DNA of 38,602 nt from an uncultured Pelagibacteraceae bacterium (GTDB lineage Bacteria > Pseudomonadota > Alphaproteobacteria > Pelagibacterales > Pelagibacteraceae): the NCBI GenBank assembly GCA_902615045.1, contig CACMNP010000011.1, positions 1-38,602 of the forward strand, written 5' to 3'. A program made the translations under genes and the position numbers. Of this stretch, positions 24,009-33,558 are shown piece after piece (the stretch's first letter is position 1; each line of letters opens with the position of its first letter). The notes under the pieces are model-generated. The model did no database searches and was not told the DNA's origin. It was given only the letters and a program-made list of their open reading frames with translations.

Positions 24009-24986
24009 TTATTTACCATATCGTATTTTACTGTATAAATCGTGTGCACTTTGCCACCCATTTTCTAATCTTGGTCCTCCAAAATAATCACCGCATAAAC
24101 CTAATTTTAAAGACTTATTCCATAAAGATAATTGTTTGAGTGGCTTTGAATTGGATGAATACATCCAGCCATGAATTCTTGAGTGATGAATTTTTTTGAT
24201 TTTTAACTTTGTTAATTTTTCAAATTTTTTAACTAGTTGATTTGTGTAGTATTTTCTTTTGTTTCTATAATCTTTAGTGAATTTATTACCATATTTGTAT
24301 GTGCTTTGAAGTGTCCATAAATCAAACTTAAATTTAAATCTTTTCTTACTATTTTCGTATGCAGCCCAACCTAGCATATCATCATTAAAAAAATAACTAC
24401 TATTTGATTGTTTAAGCTTATTAGTGACAATCATGACTGTTAAATTAGCATCCATTTTAACTTTTTGATTTAAATAGGATTTATTTAAATATTTTTGTCC
24501 TAATTTCTTACTTTGAGGAAATGGACAAGTCAAAATAAGATTTTTACATTTTTGTTTTACATCATTTTTAAATGTTAATTCCCAATGATCATTTAATCTC
24601 TTTATATTTGTAAGTTCATGTTCAAAATTACATTTAATTTTCTTTAATAAATGTTTGCTAATAGAGTTGTTTCCTTTTGTTCCAATTAATTTTAAATGAT
24701 TTTTAATTTCTTTAACCGTTTTATGCAGAAATAAATGATTTCCTTCCCACTTTTTTAAAATTTTTTTCTTAATAAGTTGATTAGTAAATGTTTTAAATTT
24801 TTTAGATTTTGGAGAGATATATTGAAGTCCATGATCAAATCCAACTTTATCTTTGTATTTTTTAAATGAACTTCTTCCACCATAACCTCTTGCTTTATCA
24901 TAAACTGCAACGGAATATTTTTTATTTAATAAGTTTGCTATCGTTGATCCAGAAATTCCCGATCCTATGATGCAAAAATCAAGCAT
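24009..24986 (-). CDS. Renalase-like FAD/NAD(P)-dependent oxidoreductase
   Basis: A 325-residue flavoprotein. The FAD-binding start IIGSGISGSTIA (6-17) is followed by YDKARGYGGRSS, the renalase/amine-oxidase-like GG-R motif, and FDHGLQYIS, equivalent to the D-x-G-A-Q-Y-F of that group. The C-terminal GWMYSSNSKP...LCGDYFGGPRLENGW returns to the flavin. Known relatives oxidise dihydro-nicotinamide isomers or amines; here the substrate is unknown. It is very lysine-rich. It starts 18 bases after the aminotransferase stop. Confidence 0.82.
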   Translation of the reverse strand: MLDFCIIGSGISGSTIANLLNKKYSVAVYDKARGYGGRSSFKKYKDKVGFDHGLQYISPKSKKFKTFTNQLIKKKILKKWEGNHLFLHKTVKEIKNHLKLIGTKGNNSISKHLLKKIKCNFEHELTNIKRLNDHWELTFKNDVKQKCKNLILTCPFPQSKKLGQKYLNKSYLNQKVKMDANLTVMIVTNKLKQSNSSYFFNDDMLGWAAYENSKKRFKFKFDLWTLQSTYKYGNKFTKDYRNKRKYYTNQLVKKFEKLTKLKIKKIHHSRIHGWMYSSNSKPLKQLSLWNKSLKLGLCGDYFGGPRLENGWQSAHDLYSKIRYGK

Positions 24987-25004
24987 AATTCACAACTTGA
25001 TTGA

Positions 25005-26177
25005 TTAACAAAGATACTCAAGTGCCTTAAGTATTCCACCTTTTTTATAAGGTATTTTAGATTTCATTAAACCCATTTCAACACCTGCCAATGTTCCAGC
25101 TAACATTAGTTCATTAAAATCACCTAAGTGGCCAATTCTAAAAATTTTACCAGCAACTTTTGCAAGTCCTGTTCCCAATGACATGTTGTAGTGATCTAAA
25201 ATAGTTTTTCTTAAAAAATCTGCGTCATGACCATCTGGAACCATTACTGCTGTTAATGAATCTGAGTATTCTTCTGGATTTTTACAAAGTATTTCTAATC
25301 CCCACGAATTGACTGCAACTCTTGTAGCTTCTGCAAATCTTTTGTGTCTTTTGAAAACATTATCTAAACCTTCTTCTGTAAGCATATTGATTGCTTCATC
25401 CAAACCATAAAATAAATTTGTGGCTGGTGTGTAAGGAAAGTAACCTTTTTTATTGTTTTCTAACATCGGTCCCCAATCCCAGTAAGATTTTGGTAATTCA
25501 GATGTTTTATATGCCTCTAAAGCTTTAGAACTTATTGCATTAAAAGAAAGTCCTGGTGGTAATAGTAATCCTTTTTGAGAACCACCAACAGTTACATCAA
25601 CTTTCCACTCTTCATGTCTATAATCAATAGAGCCTAATGAAGATATCGTATCGACAAATAATAAAGCTGGATGTTCCGCATTATCCATAGCTTTTCTAAT
25701 TTCTCCAATTCTACTTGTAACACCTGTAGAAGTTTCATTATGTACAGCACAAACTGCTTTAATTTTTTTATCTTTGTCTTCTTTTAATTTTTGTTCAACG
25801 ATGTTTGGATCAACACCTGTTCTCCAATCACCTTCAACAAAGTCTACTTCAATTTTAAATTTTTGAGCAATATCCCACCAAAGAGTCGAGAAATGTCCAG
25901 TTTCAAACATCAAGATTTTATCTCCAGCACTTAAAGTGTTTACAAGTGCAGCTTCCCAAGCACCCGTTCCTGAAGCTGGAAAAATTATTACAGGTTCAGA
26001 AGTTTTAAAAATTAATTTTATTCGGTCTAAAACTCTTAATCCTAATTCAGCAAAGTCAGGACCTCTGTGATCTATAGTTGGATAATCCATAGCTCTTAAA
26101 ACTCTATCTGGAACGTTTGTTGGTCCTGGAATTTGTAAAAAATGTCGACCAGGTCTTATATTATTTGAAATTGCCAT
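25005..26177 (-). CDS. sgaA: Serine-glyoxylate (or related) aminotransferase
   Basis: A 390-residue class-V PLP aminotransferase. The start FLQIPGPTNVPDRVL, the ASGTGAWEAAL region (68-78), HNETSTG and FVDTISSLGS are family hallmarks, and the PLP lysine is in GGSQKGLLLPPG (K202). The usual reaction is serine or alanine plus glyoxylate giving hydroxypyruvate or pyruvate plus glycine. The aspartate-glyoxylate enzyme of the beta-hydroxyaspartate pathway (BhcA) is a close relative, but the other three genes of that pathway are absent here. It is the first gene of its operon and divergent from the enolase-superfamily gene. Confidence 0.9.
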   Translation of the reverse strand: MAISNNIRPGRHFLQIPGPTNVPDRVLRAMDYPTIDHRGPDFAELGLRVLDRIKLIFKTSEPVIIFPASGTGAWEAALVNTLSAGDKILMFETGHFSTLWWDIAQKFKIEVDFVEGDWRTGVDPNIVEQKLKEDKDKKIKAVCAVHNETSTGVTSRIGEIRKAMDNAEHPALLFVDTISSLGSIDYRHEEWKVDVTVGGSQKGLLLPPGLSFNAISSKALEAYKTSELPKSYWDWGPMLENNKKGYFPYTPATNLFYGLDEAINMLTEEGLDNVFKRHKRFAEATRVAVNSWGLEILCKNPEEYSDSLTAVMVPDGHDADFLRKTILDHYNMSLGTGLAKVAGKIFRIGHLGDFNELMLAGTLAGVEMGLMKSKIPYKKGGILKALEYLC

Positions 26178-26222
26178 ACCGCTGTATATGCTAAAGAAAT
26201 TATATAAGCAAATTTATAATGT
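26178..26222. promoter_or_regulatory. Compact 45-base divergent promoter region
   Basis: Both the aminotransferase operon and the enolase-superfamily/dehydrogenase pair must start transcription in or beside these 45 bases. On the minus strand TATAAT occurs at 26199-26204, with TTGTCA at 26224-26229 upstream (19-base spacing). A plus-strand TATAAT at 26215-26220 is too close to the ATG at 26223 to serve that start unless translation begins further in. Confidence 0.35.
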
Positions 26223-27377
26223 ATGACAAATAGTAGTAATTTAATTGATAGCTTAGAAGTTTATGTTCTTAATAATCCAGATGAAGTAAAGCCACATTGG
26301 GTTAGTCACTTTATTGTACCAACAGCTAATGAACTTTTAATTAAAATTAAAACTAAAGATGGTCATTCAGGCTTTGGTTTAGCAACAAGCTATACTGATA
26401 TTGCTCCTATCATCAAACCATTTTCAAATGGCTTACAAAATTTAATAATTGGAGAAGATCCATTTTGCCCAGAAAAAATTTATGAAAAAATTTTCAAATT
26501 AACTGATACTCGAGTCAGTAGCGAAAAAAGTTGGAGCAGAGAAGCATTAATTAGAATTTCAGCCGCTTTAGATATTGCTTGTTGGGATTTGATAGGAAAA
26601 GCTTCAAACATCCCTTTGTATAAATTGTTTGGAGGATATAGAAATAAAATTCCTGTTTATGTTACATGTGCTTACTACAGAGATGGAAAAGACGAAAAAG
26701 AATTAAGAGATGAAATAAAAAAATTAATAAATCTTGGTCATCAAAGTTTTAAAGTTAAAGTTGGAGGGCTTAGCATCAAAGAAGATTCCAAGAGATTAGA
26801 AATCATTAGAGATGAAATTGGAGATCAAAAAGGTTTAATGATTGATGTCAATAGAGCATGGGATCTAAAAACTGCAATTGAAGGTGTAAAAGAATTTGAG
26901 AGATTTAATCCTACATGGATTGAAGAACCTGTTAGATGGGAAGATGATAGAAGGACTTTAAAACTTTTATCAAAACAAACTAAAATTCCATTATCAGGTG
27001 GTGAAAGTGAAATAACTATTTATGGGTGTAGGTCCATGATTGAAGAAGATGCAATACAAATTTTACAATTTGATTGCACAATGTTTGGTGGTTTTACTAA
27101 TGGAAAAAAACTTTCTGCACTGTGTGAATTAAATCATATAGATGTAGCACCACATCATGATTGTTATATACATGCACCATTAGTAGCATCAACTCCAGCT
27201 GGGAGAATTGTTGAGTCATTTGATGATGAAAGAGATCCTCTTCAAGCACAATTATTTGAAAATCCACATAAAATGAGTGATGGATGGATACATTTAAATG
27301 AAAAACCTGGTTTAGGTTTAGAGATTTCAGAAACCGCGTTAAAAAAGTTCGGTAAACTGGTTTACAAAAATAAATAA
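26223..27377 (+). CDS. Enolase-superfamily dehydratase/racemase (mandelate racemase subgroup)
   Basis: A 384-residue mandelate racemase/muconate lactonising-type enzyme. It has the KxK base motif FKVKVG (K177, K179), metal ligands D208 (MIDVN), E234 (WIEEP) and E261 (GGESE), and the second base His in PHHDCYIH (H311) with D284. The KxK plus His/Asp dyad puts it in the mandelate racemase subgroup, where sugar-acid dehydratases are common. It should abstract a proton next to a carboxylate, giving dehydration or epimerisation. It precedes the FAD dehydrogenase by 17 bases and the two probably act in one pathway. Confidence 0.9.
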   Translation: MTNSSNLIDSLEVYVLNNPDEVKPHWVSHFIVPTANELLIKIKTKDGHSGFGLATSYTDIAPIIKPFSNGLQNLIIGEDPFCPEKIYEKIFKLTDTRVSSEKSWSREALIRISAALDIACWDLIGKASNIPLYKLFGGYRNKIPVYVTCAYYRDGKDEKELRDEIKKLINLGHQSFKVKVGGLSIKEDSKRLEIIRDEIGDQKGLMIDVNRAWDLKTAIEGVKEFERFNPTWIEEPVRWEDDRRTLKLLSKQTKIPLSGGESEITIYGCRSMIEEDAIQILQFDCTMFGGFTNGKKLSALCELNHIDVAPHHDCYIHAPLVASTPAGRIVESFDDERDPLQAQLFENPHKMSDGWIHLNEKPGLGLEISETALKKFGKLVYKNK

Positions 27378-27394
27378 ACCTTTAATTAAGTTTT

Positions 27395-30298
27395 ATGCGG
27401 TTTAATTCAGATCAGATACAAAAAATTGGAAAAGAAATTAGTAGTAAAGTTGATGGAAAAACTTTATTCGATGAATTCTCACGTGGAAGATACAGTACCG
27501 ATGCTTCTGTATATCAAATTAAACCTCTTGGTGTAGTTCTTCCAAAAGATACTAATGATGTTTTAAGTTTAATGGAGTATTCACAAAAGAATTCTGTACC
27601 TCTATTAGCTAGAGGAGGTGGAAGTTCTCAATGTGGCCAGACTGTTGGAGAGAGTGTTGTACTCGATTACAGTAAACATCAAAATAAAATTTTAGAACTT
27701 AATGTTGAAGAAAAATATGTATGGGTTCAACCAGGTGTCGTATTAGATCATCTAAATGCTTATTTGAAGCCTCATGGACTTTGGTTTCCAGTTGACGTCT
27801 CGACAAGTAGTAGAGCTACAATTGGAGGAATGTCAGCTAACAATTCCTGCGGATCAAGATCTTTATATTATGGCAACATGGTTCATAATGTATTAGCTAT
27901 TGAAGCAATATTAGATGATGGCTCTATATTTAATTTTGATCAAATTAATAAGAATTATTTAGCCACAAAGAACAATCAAGATAGACTCTATAAAATCATA
28001 GACAAATTTATCGATGTAAGACAACAGGTTGGAGGTGAAATTGATGCTAATTGGCCAACAACACAAAGAAGAGTTGGAGGATATAACATTGATTTAATTG
28101 ATCCTGAAGGCTTCAACTCATCAAATCTTCTTGTTGGTTCTGAAGGAACGTTATCTTTATTTAATAAAATAAAATTAAAATTATCAGAAATACCAAAGAA
28201 TAAAATTTTAGGTGTATGCTACTTTGATAATTTCCATCAAGCAATGGAATTATCAAAAGAGATTGTGAAATTAAAACCAACTTGCGTTGAGTTGATGGAC
28301 CAAAATTTATTAAATTTAGCTAAAGAAATCCCGATGTATGCTGGGGGTATAAAAAAATACATCAAAGGAAATCCTGAAGCTGTTTTGATGGTAGAATTTA
28401 TTGATACCGAGAAAAGTGTATATGAAAAGAAAATAAAGGATCTAGAATATTTAGTTTTAAACCAAAACAAAAAAAACGAGTTTTCATATTATTCAGATCT
28501 TTCAGAACAGAAGGAGGTTTTTGAAATAAGAAAAGCTGGATTAAATATTTTGATGTCAATGAAAGGTGATAGAAAACCAGTTGCCTTCATTGAAGATTGT
28601 GCAGTTTCTTTAGAACACTTAGCTGACTACACAGCTAGATTAAAAGATATATTTAAAAAATATGGAACAAGTGGAATGTTTTATGCGCACGCATCTGTTG
28701 GAACTCTCCATGTAAGACCAGTTTTAAATATGAAATCTGACAAAGATATACAAAACATGAGATCCATATCTGAAGAAGCTTTTGAAATGGTTAAAGATTA
28801 TAAAGGTTCTCATTCTGGTGAGCATGGTGATGGAATTGTTAGATCAGAATTTCATGAAATGATGTTTGGTAAAAAAATCACAAATGCATTTGAAGAAATA
28901 AAAGATACATTCGATAGTAAAAACCTTTTAAATCCAGGTAAAATTGTTCGACCGTTTAAATCAAATGATAGATCTTTAATGAGATACAAATCAGGTTATC
29001 AAACAGAAAAAATAGATACACATTACGATTGGTCTAATTGGGGTCAATTCTCCGATGCAGTTGAGATGTGTAATAACAATGGTGCTTGTAGAAAATTAGA
29101 TTCTGGTGTTATGTGTCCATCATACAGAGTAACTAAAGAAGAAAAAGATTTAGTCAGAGGTAGAGCAAATACTTTAAGATTAGCTTTATCTAACCAGCTT
29201 CCGGAAGGTTCATTTGCATCTAAAGAAATGTATGAAACCATGGAGTTATGTGTGAGCTGTAAAGCTTGTCAAAGAGAATGTCCTATGTCGGTTGATATGG
29301 CTAAGATGAAGTCAGAGTTTCTTTCTCATTACTATAAAAAATTTAGTATGCGAATTAAAGATAGAGTTATCTCAGATATGCCAAAACTTATTTGGTTATT
29401 AAAGATTGTTGCCCCTATTTTCAACAAGGTTAAAAACCTACCACTAATCTCAACAATCGTTGAAAGGTTTGGTTTTGCAACAGCAAGGTCTATGCCTGAA
29501 GTTCAAAACCAGAATGCATTAAGAGAAATTTACGACAGTCAAACAGTATCAGAAAATAAAGTAATTCTGTTTGCAGATACATTTAATATTAATTTTGAAA
29601 ATGAAAATTTAGTTTATGCAATTAAAGTACTAAATAAATTTGGATATCAGGCGGTTATACCAAGTTTTGGTAAAGATAAATTAAAGAGACCCCTTTGTTG
29701 TGGAAGAACTTATATTTCTTACGGTCAATTAGACAAAGCCTCTGAAGAGCTTAATAGATTTAATGATTACGTTATTCAAAATAATTATATTGATTTACCA
29801 GTTGTAGGTATTGAACCATCCTGTTTATTAACTTTTAACGATGAATATCAAACTTTAAAAAATGTGAAGAATAGAGAACAAATTAAAAATAAATTTTATC
29901 TACTTGAGGAATTTATTTTAGAACAAATAAGAAATAATAATAAAATTAAAGCAAACAAGTTTGATCAAAATGTATTAATTCATGGACACTGTCATCAAAA
30001 ATCACAGGATAGAATGAAAGGGCTAACTAATCTTTTATCAGAATTAAATATTAATAATAAAATGATAGATTCTAGTTGTTGTGGTATGGCTGGTTCATTT
30101 GGATATGACAGTAAGACTTACGATGTCTCCAAAAAAATGGCAAATCTTTCTTTAATACCTGCAATCAATAATAGTGGTGAAAAAGATTTTATAGTTGCAA
30201 ATGGTACGAGCTGCAGACATCAAATATCTGATTTATCTGAGAAAAAAGGTAAGCACGTCTCAGAATTATTATTTAAAATTTTTGAAACTGTTAATTAA
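27395..30298 (+). CDS. Fused FAD/4Fe-4S D-2-hydroxyacid dehydrogenase (YdiJ/GlcD-like)
   Basis: A 967-residue fusion of a FAD-linked oxidase and an iron-sulfur subunit. The FAD phosphate region is LARGGGSSQCGQTVGESVVLD (71-91), and the oxidase C-terminal domain includes GTLHVRPVLN and GSHSGEHGDG. The 4Fe-4S sites are around 565-582 (MCNNNGACR...MCPSY) and at 619-630 (CVSCKACQRECP). Two cysteine-rich CCG motifs lie at about 768 (CCGRTY) and 895 (CCGMAGSFGY). The domain order matches YdiJ-type D-2-hydroxyglutarate dehydrogenases and D-lactate dehydrogenases that feed electrons to the respiratory chain. The stop overlaps that of the convergent CoA-transferase gene by four bases. Confidence 0.93.
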   Translation: MRFNSDQIQKIGKEISSKVDGKTLFDEFSRGRYSTDASVYQIKPLGVVLPKDTNDVLSLMEYSQKNSVPLLARGGGSSQCGQTVGESVVLDYSKHQNKILELNVEEKYVWVQPGVVLDHLNAYLKPHGLWFPVDVSTSSRATIGGMSANNSCGSRSLYYGNMVHNVLAIEAILDDGSIFNFDQINKNYLATKNNQDRLYKIIDKFIDVRQQVGGEIDANWPTTQRRVGGYNIDLIDPEGFNSSNLLVGSEGTLSLFNKIKLKLSEIPKNKILGVCYFDNFHQAMELSKEIVKLKPTCVELMDQNLLNLAKEIPMYAGGIKKYIKGNPEAVLMVEFIDTEKSVYEKKIKDLEYLVLNQNKKNEFSYYSDLSEQKEVFEIRKAGLNILMSMKGDRKPVAFIEDCAVSLEHLADYTARLKDIFKKYGTSGMFYAHASVGTLHVRPVLNMKSDKDIQNMRSISEEAFEMVKDYKGSHSGEHGDGIVRSEFHEMMFGKKITNAFEEIKDTFDSKNLLNPGKIVRPFKSNDRSLMRYKSGYQTEKIDTHYDWSNWGQFSDAVEMCNNNGACRKLDSGVMCPSYRVTKEEKDLVRGRANTLRLALSNQLPEGSFASKEMYETMELCVSCKACQRECPMSVDMAKMKSEFLSHYYKKFSMRIKDRVISDMPKLIWLLKIVAPIFNKVKNLPLISTIVERFGFATARSMPEVQNQNALREIYDSQTVSENKVILFADTFNINFENENLVYAIKVLNKFGYQAVIPSFGKDKLKRPLCCGRTYISYGQLDKASEELNRFNDYVIQNNYIDLPVVGIEPSCLLTFNDEYQTLKNVKNREQIKNKFYLLEEFILEQIRNNNKIKANKFDQNVLIHGHCHQKSQDRMKGLTNLLSELNINNKMIDSSCCGMAGSFGYDSKTYDVSKKMANLSLIPAINNSGEKDFIVANGTSCRHQISDLSEKKGKHVSELLFKIFETVN

Positions 30299-31488
30299 AG
30301 AATTACTTTTCTATTATAAAAATCTTCAATTTGGTCATCTTTGTAACCAAAGATTTGCATAACTTCTTTTGTATGTTCTCCTAAGTTTGGAGCACCTTTT
30401 GATTTTTCTGTTTTACTTTTTGAAAATTTAATTGGCATACCAATAGCTGTACTTTTACCAGCTTTTTTATTATCTACTTCTATAACCATTTCTCTTTCAA
30501 TTGTTTGAGGATCTTTAAACATTTCTGTTATAGAGTTAATAGGTCCGCATGGTAATCCATTATCATCAAAGATTTTTAACCATTCACTAGAAGTTTTTTT
30601 TATTAGTTCTTCGTTAAGAATATCAACTAATTCTTTTAAATTTTGTTTTCGATTTAAATTTGATGTAAATTTTTCATTTTCTTGCAAGTCTTCACGATCA
30701 ATTGCTTTAAGTAACATCAACCAAGTGTTTTGATTTGAAGCACCCACAGTAATCCATTTATCTTTTGTTTTAAATGCTTGATAAGGAGCTGTTAAAGGAT
30801 GTGCTGAACCTAAAGGTCCAGGCGACTCTCCAGTTGCACCTGCAATAGCAGACTGCCAGTAAGTATGAACAATACCAGCTTCATATAAAGAAGTATCAAC
30901 TTTTTGTCCTTCACCTGTTTTTTCTCTATGAACTAATGCTGCTAAAATTCCACTAGCTGCAAGTAAACCTGCTGTAATATCTGTTATAGGTGCACCAACT
31001 TTCATTGGTGGTTTTTCTTTACTTTCACCAGTAATACTCATTAACCCACTCATTCCTTGAGCGACTAAATCAAATCCTCCTTTATCTGCGTAAGGACCCG
31101 TTCTACCGTATCCAGATATTTCACATAATATGATTTTAGGATTAATTTCTGACATAACATCATATCCGACTCCTAGTTTTTCTAATGTCCCTTTTCTAAA
31201 ATTCTCCAAAACCACATCAGAATTTTTTACCATCGTTTTAAATATCTTTATTCCATCTTTGTCTTTTAAATTTAATGCGATACCTTTCTTATTTCTATTC
31301 ATCATCATAAAGGCTGCAGACTCTCCATTAATTTCTGGTGGCAAGAAGTTTCTGGTATCATCTCCTCCGGGTGTCTTTTCTATTTTAATTACCTCTGCTC
31401 CAAGATCAGCTAATAACAATCCGCATGTTGGACCAGCCATTATTTGTGCCATCTCAAGTACACGAATGCCTTTTAATGATGCAGTCAT
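30295..31488 (-). CDS. Family III CoA-transferase (CaiB/BaiF)
   Basis: A 397-residue class-III CoA-transferase, moving CoA from a donor such as succinyl-CoA to an acid. Recognisable parts are the start LKGIRVLEMAQIMAGP, LLADLGAEVIKIEKTPGGD, NRNKKGIALNLK, LGVGYDVM and YGRTGPYADKGGFD; the catalytic aspartate is in GAPITD (D170). GPINSITEM and LGEHTKEVM complete the C-terminal domain. It is the last gene of the second TRAP operon, three bases after the hydratase-like gene, so it probably activates the imported acid. Confidence 0.93.
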   Translation of the reverse strand: MTASLKGIRVLEMAQIMAGPTCGLLLADLGAEVIKIEKTPGGDDTRNFLPPEINGESAAFMMMNRNKKGIALNLKDKDGIKIFKTMVKNSDVVLENFRKGTLEKLGVGYDVMSEINPKIILCEISGYGRTGPYADKGGFDLVAQGMSGLMSITGESKEKPPMKVGAPITDITAGLLAASGILAALVHREKTGEGQKVDTSLYEAGIVHTYWQSAIAGATGESPGPLGSAHPLTAPYQAFKTKDKWITVGASNQNTWLMLLKAIDREDLQENEKFTSNLNRKQNLKELVDILNEELIKKTSSEWLKIFDDNGLPCGPINSITEMFKDPQTIEREMVIEVDNKKAGKSTAIGMPIKFSKSKTEKSKGAPNLGEHTKEVMQIFGYKDDQIEDFYNRKVIL

Positions 31489-31491
31489 CTA

Positions 31492-32274
31492 TTACTTATT
31501 TTTGAATTTTGGTTTTGTTTTATTTAAGAAAGATTGATATCCAATTTTAAAGTCTTGTGTATCGTAGCATTTGTAACCAAGATTATTTATTTTTTCTGTG
31601 ACTTTTCCATTTTTTAAGATGTTTCTTGCAAATTGCTTATGCCACCTTGCAACTTTTGGAGCACCTTCGCAAATTAATTCAGCTGATTTATAGGCTTCTT
31701 TTTCAACATCTTTATCATTAACTACTCTATTAACTAGCCTTTTCTGAAACGCTTCATCAGCTCCAAATACTCTTCCTTCAAATAATATTTCCATTGCAGT
31801 CGTGTAATTGGTTACTTTTAAAAGTACCTCAAGTTCTTTTGCAGCCATTGTTAAGCCTAATCTTTTAATTGGAACTCCAAACCTAGAACTTTTACCACAA
31901 ATTCTAATGTCACAACATCCTGCTATTTCTAATCCACCACCAACACATATTCCTTCAATCAAAGCAATTGTTGGTATTGGGCAATCAAAAATTGCTCCAA
32001 GTGTTCCGTGTAAAAATTTACCGTAAGATTTTGCTAATTTTGATGAAGATCTTTGTTTTTTAAATTCTCCAATATCATTTCCTGGTGAAAAAGATTTACC
32101 ACCCTCTCCTCTTATAATGATGCATCTTAAATTTTTATTCTTAGATAACTTTTTGAAAACTTTGCCAAGCTCAATCCACATTGGCTTAGTCATTGCATTT
32201 AGTTTTTCTGGTCTATTGATAACAACTTCAACTAAATGTTTATTTTTTTTATTTACTTTAATTAATTTGCTCAT
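31492..32274 (-). CDS. Enoyl-CoA hydratase/isomerase family protein
   Basis: A 260-residue crotonase-fold protein. The oxyanion-hole segments FSPGNDIGEF (62-71) and EGICVGGGLEIAGCCD (107-122) are present. Of the two catalytic glutamates of rat enoyl-CoA hydratase, the first (E144) is kept as E116, while the second (E164) is isoleucine (I136, in RFGVPI). Loss of one glutamate is common in family members that isomerise, hydrolyse or ligate rather than hydrate. It lies between dctM (abutting) and the CoA-transferase, so it should act on the CoA ester of the imported acid. Confidence 0.9.
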   Translation of the reverse strand: MSKLIKVNKKNKHLVEVVINRPEKLNAMTKPMWIELGKVFKKLSKNKNLRCIIIRGEGGKSFSPGNDIGEFKKQRSSSKLAKSYGKFLHGTLGAIFDCPIPTIALIEGICVGGGLEIAGCCDIRICGKSSRFGVPIKRLGLTMAAKELEVLLKVTNYTTAMEILFEGRVFGADEAFQKRLVNRVVNDKDVEKEAYKSAELICEGAPKVARWHKQFARNILKNGKVTEKINNLGYKCYDTQDFKIGYQSFLNKTKPKFKNK

Positions 32275-33558
32275 TTAGCTCCTATAAAAAAATTCAACTA
32301 AAGTCATTGGTATAGCTGGAACATAAGTTACTAACATTAACAATACTAATAATACACATATAAAGGATATATTAGATCTTGTTACATCCCATATATCTGC
32401 TTTTGCAACTGAACAAGCCGTAACTAGAACACTTGCAACTGGTGGTGTTTGTTGACCAATTGCTAAATTTAATGTCACAATTATACCAAAGTGAACTGGA
32501 TCAATTCCTACAGCATTAACTAATGGCATTACAATCGGAACTGTTAAAATTATTGCAGCAACTGAATGTAAAAAGAAACCTATTACTAAAAGAAATACAT
32601 TTAGTATTCCTAAGACTGCATATTTATTATTTGTAAAATCAATAATTGACTCTGCAACTTTTTGTGGAATTTGTTCAATTGTTAAAAATTCACCAAGTAA
32701 TACAGATGCAGCTACTAATAACATTACTGAAGCTGTTTGAATTGCTCCTTCACAAGCTGACTCGTATAATCTTTTAAAATCTATTTCTTTATAAATAAAT
32801 CCAATAACTAATGATGCTACAACTGCTAAACCAGCTCCTTCAGTTGCAGTTACAACTCCTCCAAAAATTCCACCTAATATAATGATAGGTAGTAAAAAAG
32901 CTAAAGCTGCATCTTTTGCAGTTTTCTTTACATTTGGAATATTAAATGTTTCTTCAACAGGAAAGTTTTTACGTCTTGCAGTAATATATGCTGCTAACAT
33001 TAAGAAGAAGCCACCTATTACACCTGGAACAATTCCCGCTACAAATAATTGAACTACTGAACTTTGAGCCATTACCGCATAAACAATCATTGGTATTGAA
33101 GGTGGAATAATTATTGCCAAAGATGCTGATGATGAAGTTACTGCAGCAGCAAAAGGACCTGGATATCCTTTTTTCTTCATCGCTGGAATTAGAATAGATC
33201 CAAGTGCAGCAACATCTGCTACAGCTGAGCCAGAAATTTCAGCAAAAAACATAGAGGTAGCAATGTTAATCATGCTTAAACCACCTTTGATAAATCCAAC
33301 AAGCGCTGAAGCAAAAGCAATTAATCTTCTAGAAATACCCGCACTATTCATAATTGATCCAGCTAGGATAAATAGAGGAATAGCGATCAATGGAAACTTC
33401 ATTGATCCGTCAAACATAACGATTGCCGTATCAATTAAAAAACTTGTTCCAGTTTTCAGAACCATTGCAATAATTGTTGTTACTGCAAGACCAATAGCGA
33501 TAGGTACATTTATAGATAAAAGAAGTAGAAGAACTGCAAACATTGTAAGAATTATCAT
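32275..33558 (-). CDS. dctM: TRAP transporter large permease DctM (system 2)
   Basis: A 427-residue DctM-family channel. The start with SINVPIAIGLAV, PLFILAGSIMNSAGISRRL, AEISGSAVADVAALGSILIPAM, IIIPPSIPMIVYAV and TEGAGLAVVASL, and the terminal GQQTPPVASVLVTAC are hallmarks of the dicarboxylate/sugar-acid TRAP group (DctM/SiaM/YiaN type). About twelve membrane helices. The start overlaps the dctQ stop by one base (TAATG). It is clearly a different subgroup from system 1 at 14642. Confidence 0.95.
   Translation of the reverse strand: MIILTMFAVLLLLLSINVPIAIGLAVTTIIAMVLKTGTSFLIDTAIVMFDGSMKFPLIAIPLFILAGSIMNSAGISRRLIAFASALVGFIKGGLSMINIATSMFFAEISGSAVADVAALGSILIPAMKKKGYPGPFAAAVTSSSASLAIIIPPSIPMIVYAVMAQSSVVQLFVAGIVPGVIGGFFLMLAAYITARRKNFPVEETFNIPNVKKTAKDAALAFLLPIIILGGIFGGVVTATEGAGLAVVASLVIGFIYKEIDFKRLYESACEGAIQTASVMLLVAASVLLGEFLTIEQIPQKVAESIIDFTNNKYAVLGILNVFLLVIGFFLHSVAAIILTVPIVMPLVNAVGIDPVHFGIIVTLNLAIGQQTPPVASVLVTACSVAKADIWDVTRSNISFICVLLVLLMLVTYVPAIPMTLVEFFYRS

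Noticed and set aside
25005..26177. Aspartate-glyoxylate aminotransferase of the beta-hydroxyaspartate cycle
   Set aside because: None of the other three pathway genes is adjacent, so serine/alanine-glyoxylate is the safer call.
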